DNA of 8,774 nt. Origin: Rickettsiales bacterium. GTDB taxonomy: Bacteria > Pseudomonadota > Alphaproteobacteria > Rickettsiales > UBA1997. The notes under the pieces were generated by a model. The model saw only the letters and a program-made list of their open reading frames with translations, was not told where the DNA came from and did not search any database. A program made the translations under genes and the position numbers. Position 1 is the first letter of the stretch; the number at the start of each line of letters is the position of its first letter. The stretch is taken from NCBI GenBank assembly GCA_031283795.1, contig JAITBB010000023.1:1-8774 (forward strand), in the 5' to 3' direction. Shown here piece after piece: positions 7,907 through 8,774 of the stretch.

Positions 7907-7935
7907 TTGAACAAATTATTTTTTTTATGTATAAT
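7907..7935 (+). promoter_or_regulatory. Sigma70-type promoter of the exported repeat protein gene
   Basis: TTGAAC (7907-7912), exactly 17 nt, then a perfect TATAAT (7930-7935). The spacer carries a T-run of ten. The start of transcription would fall near 7942, leaving a leader of about 32 nt that includes TAAGGAG. With its AT-rich upstream flank (a possible UP-type element) this looks like a strong promoter. Confidence 0.75.
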
Positions 7936-7962
7936 ATGTTCACTTATTACTTTAATAAATTT

Positions 7963-7969
7963 TAAGGAG
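7963..7969 (+). promoter_or_regulatory. Strong Shine-Dalgarno fixing the start at 7974
   Basis: TAAGGAG matches seven consecutive bases of the anti-Shine-Dalgarno and is four bases from ATG 7974. Most other genes in this window lack a site this strong. It makes 7974 the start, rather than the internal ATG at 7992. Confidence 0.85.
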
Positions 7970-7973
7970 TTCA

Positions 7974-8774
7974 ATGAGTACGCGCAATGCAATGAAGGGG
8001 TTATTGGTGACCCTGATTATTTCTTTTTTTGGAATTACCGGCAGAATAGACCTAGCTGGTGCGGCTTCTAAAGGTGATTCTAAGGCGCCCACATCTAAGG
8101 CAAAGGCACTCGCATCTGAGACAAAGGCACCCACATCTGAGACAAAGACTGGGACTACGGCAATTCCAGTAGCCCCTACGGTATACGATAGTAACTCAGG
8201 AGAGTTCCCTTCCTTGGGAACATCACGATATCAAAGTGCCATCAATACACCACAACCCGCTTCGACAACAACAACCACTACAACAACAGCCACTACAACA
8301 ACAGCCACTACAACAACAGGCGCAGGGAGCATAGGCACAACGGCGACATCAACTGTCACAAGTTCTACCCCCAGCCCAAGCGTAAGCTCTGAGGTTACCG
8401 GCGGAGGTGTTACACCATTAAACAGAAACATTTCACCTAGAACTACAACTTCTCTTTCGACAACAACCAAATCACAAAAAGAAGAAGAGGCAGAGAAGAG
8501 AAGAGAAGAGAAGAGTAAGGAGATAACAGAAAGAGGAATGAAGAAGAGAGAGGAAGAAAGAAGAGAGAGAAAGGAGAAGGAGAAGGAGGAAAAGAAAGAG
8601 GAAGAAGAGAGTAAGAAGAAGGAGAAAGAGGAAAAGAAGAGGAAGAAGGAAGAGGAAAAGAAGAGAAAGGAAGAAGAAGAAGAGGAAAAGGAAGAAGAGA
8701 GAAGAAAGGAGAAGGAGAAGGAGGAAGTAGAGAAGAGAAAGAAAGAGGAAGAAGAGAAGAGAAAGGAAGAAGAG
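7974..8774 (+). CDS. Exported Thr-rich/charged-helix repeat protein, 3'-truncated
   Basis: I read 267 codons from ATG 7974 to the last base without a stop, so the C-terminus lies outside the window. I do not recognise the family. Residues 1-31 look like a Sec signal peptide: a basic start (MSTRNAMKG), a hydrophobic core (LLVTLIISFFGITG) and a likely cleavage after A30 (LAGA/AS), although R24 and D26 lie unusually between core and cleavage site. Residues 37-57 are three 7-residue repeats (KAPTSKA, KALASET, KAPTSET). Residues about 58-165 are Thr/Ser/Pro/Ala/Gly-rich and mucin-like, with TTTTA repeats at 102-116. From about 169 to the edge nearly every residue is Lys, Glu or Arg, predicting a long charged single helix or coiled coil. 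No Cys or Trp is seen. A strong promoter and Shine-Dalgarno precede it. A secreted or surface protein is inferred; a TolA-like spacer protein is an alternative. Confidence 0.85.
   Translation, partial: MSTRNAMKGLLVTLIISFFGITGRIDLAGAASKGDSKAPTSKAKALASETKAPTSETKTGTTAIPVAPTVYDSNSGEFPSLGTSRYQSAINTPQPASTTTTTTTTATTTTATTTTGAGSIGTTATSTVTSSTPSPSVSSEVTGGGVTPLNRNISPRTTTSLSTTTKSQKEEEAEKRREEKSKEITERGMKKREEERRERKEKEKEEKKEEEESKKKEKEEKKRKKEEEKKRKEEEEEEKEEERRKEKEKEEVEKRKKEEEEKRKEEE
8082..8144 (+). repeat. Three tandem 21-bp units encoding KA-x-x-S-x-x
   Basis: Units 8082-8102, 8103-8123 and 8124-8144 each begin AAGGC and encode KAPTSKA, KALASET and KAPTSET. Units two and three differ at only two bases, which suggests a recent duplication. 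They lie just after the predicted signal peptide. The following KTGTTAI may be a decayed fourth unit. Confidence 0.85.
8277..8321 (+). repeat. Three tandem 15-bp units encoding TTTTA
   Basis: ACTACAACAACAGCC occurs exactly at 8277-8291 and 8292-8306 and again, ending GGC, at 8307-8321. It is preceded by ACAACAACAACC, giving a stretch of about 19 residues made almost only of Thr. The unit length keeps the reading frame, so copy-number change would alter protein length without breaking it. Confidence 0.9.
8540..8774 (+). repeat. Near-pure homopurine tract inside the CDS
   Basis: Between 8540 and the window edge only two pyrimidines occur on the plus strand, T at 8612 and T at 8728. The pure-purine runs are 72, 115 and at least 46 bases. 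They encode Lys (AAG/AAA), Glu (GAA/GAG) and Arg (AGA/AGG), with single Ser and Val codons at the two T positions. The tract is already purine-rich from about 8478 and continues beyond the window. Confidence 0.95.

Larger units (their letters stand above)
7661..7973 (+). other. AT-rich intergenic region with no gene
   Basis: These 313 bases hold no gene I can support on either strand. The first 80 bases resemble the neighbouring coding composition; from about 7740 the sequence becomes strongly AT-rich (for example around 7815-7860). It contains an imperfect hairpin (7718-7763), short A/T inverted repeats and, at the right end, the promoter and Shine-Dalgarno of the next gene. No canonical terminator for trxB-rppH is visible. 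Confidence 0.7.

Noticed and set aside
8082..8321. The short repeats as a CRISPR array.
   Set aside because: The units are contiguous, in frame with a coding sequence and have no unique spacers.
8231..8470. A Val-rich minus-strand open frame opposite the Thr repeats.
   Set aside because: Its VVVVV runs are simply the reverse complement of ACA/ACC repeats; the plus-strand frame has the signal peptide, promoter and Shine-Dalgarno.

Overview
The window looks like a piece of an alphaproteobacterial chromosome, probably from a host-associated or intracellular lineage (Rickettsiales- or Holosporales-like). This placement is inference. It rests on an elongator tRNA-Met that matches, from memory, the alphaproteobacterial type, small gene sets with classic operon partners missing, frequent AGA/ATA codons, a MORN-repeat protein and a low-complexity exported protein. 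I cannot name the species.

Layout. Positions 1-546 (+) hold the 3' part of a MORN-repeat protein, whose start lies left of the window. It converges on a minus-strand block read from right to left: nusA (5815-4382), infB (4341-1651) and an RDD-family membrane protein (1583-735). A strong sigma70-type promoter (TTGACA, 17 nt, TATAAC) lies about 105 bases upstream of nusA. The predicted leader of about 98 nt contains a nested stem-loop. The usual neighbours rimP (before nusA) and rbfA/truB (after infB) are absent from this locus.

To the right of the nusA promoter, genes run on the plus strand. First comes an elongator tRNA-Met (CAU) with encoded CCA, then trxB (thioredoxin reductase, TTG start) and an RppH-like Nudix hydrolase that overlaps trxB by four bases (ATGA). 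A 313-base, strongly AT-rich gap follows, with a good promoter (TTGAAC, 17 nt, TATAAT) and a strong Shine-Dalgarno (TAAGGAG).

These drive an open frame from 7974 that runs off the right edge without a stop. It encodes a signal peptide, a 7-residue tandem repeat, a Thr/Ser/Pro-rich mucin-like segment with (TTTTA) repeats, and then about 100 residues made almost only of Lys, Glu and Arg. This last part is encoded by a nearly pure purine tract.

How the genes work together. nusA and infB couple transcription elongation/termination with translation initiation. TrxB keeps thioredoxin reduced at the expense of NADPH, and RppH would trigger mRNA decay by removing 5' pyrophosphate. These are housekeeping genes. 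The MORN protein and the exported repeat protein at the two ends are the accessory, possibly host-facing, parts. The protein at 7974 is the most novel item seen; I do not recognise its family and no function is assigned.
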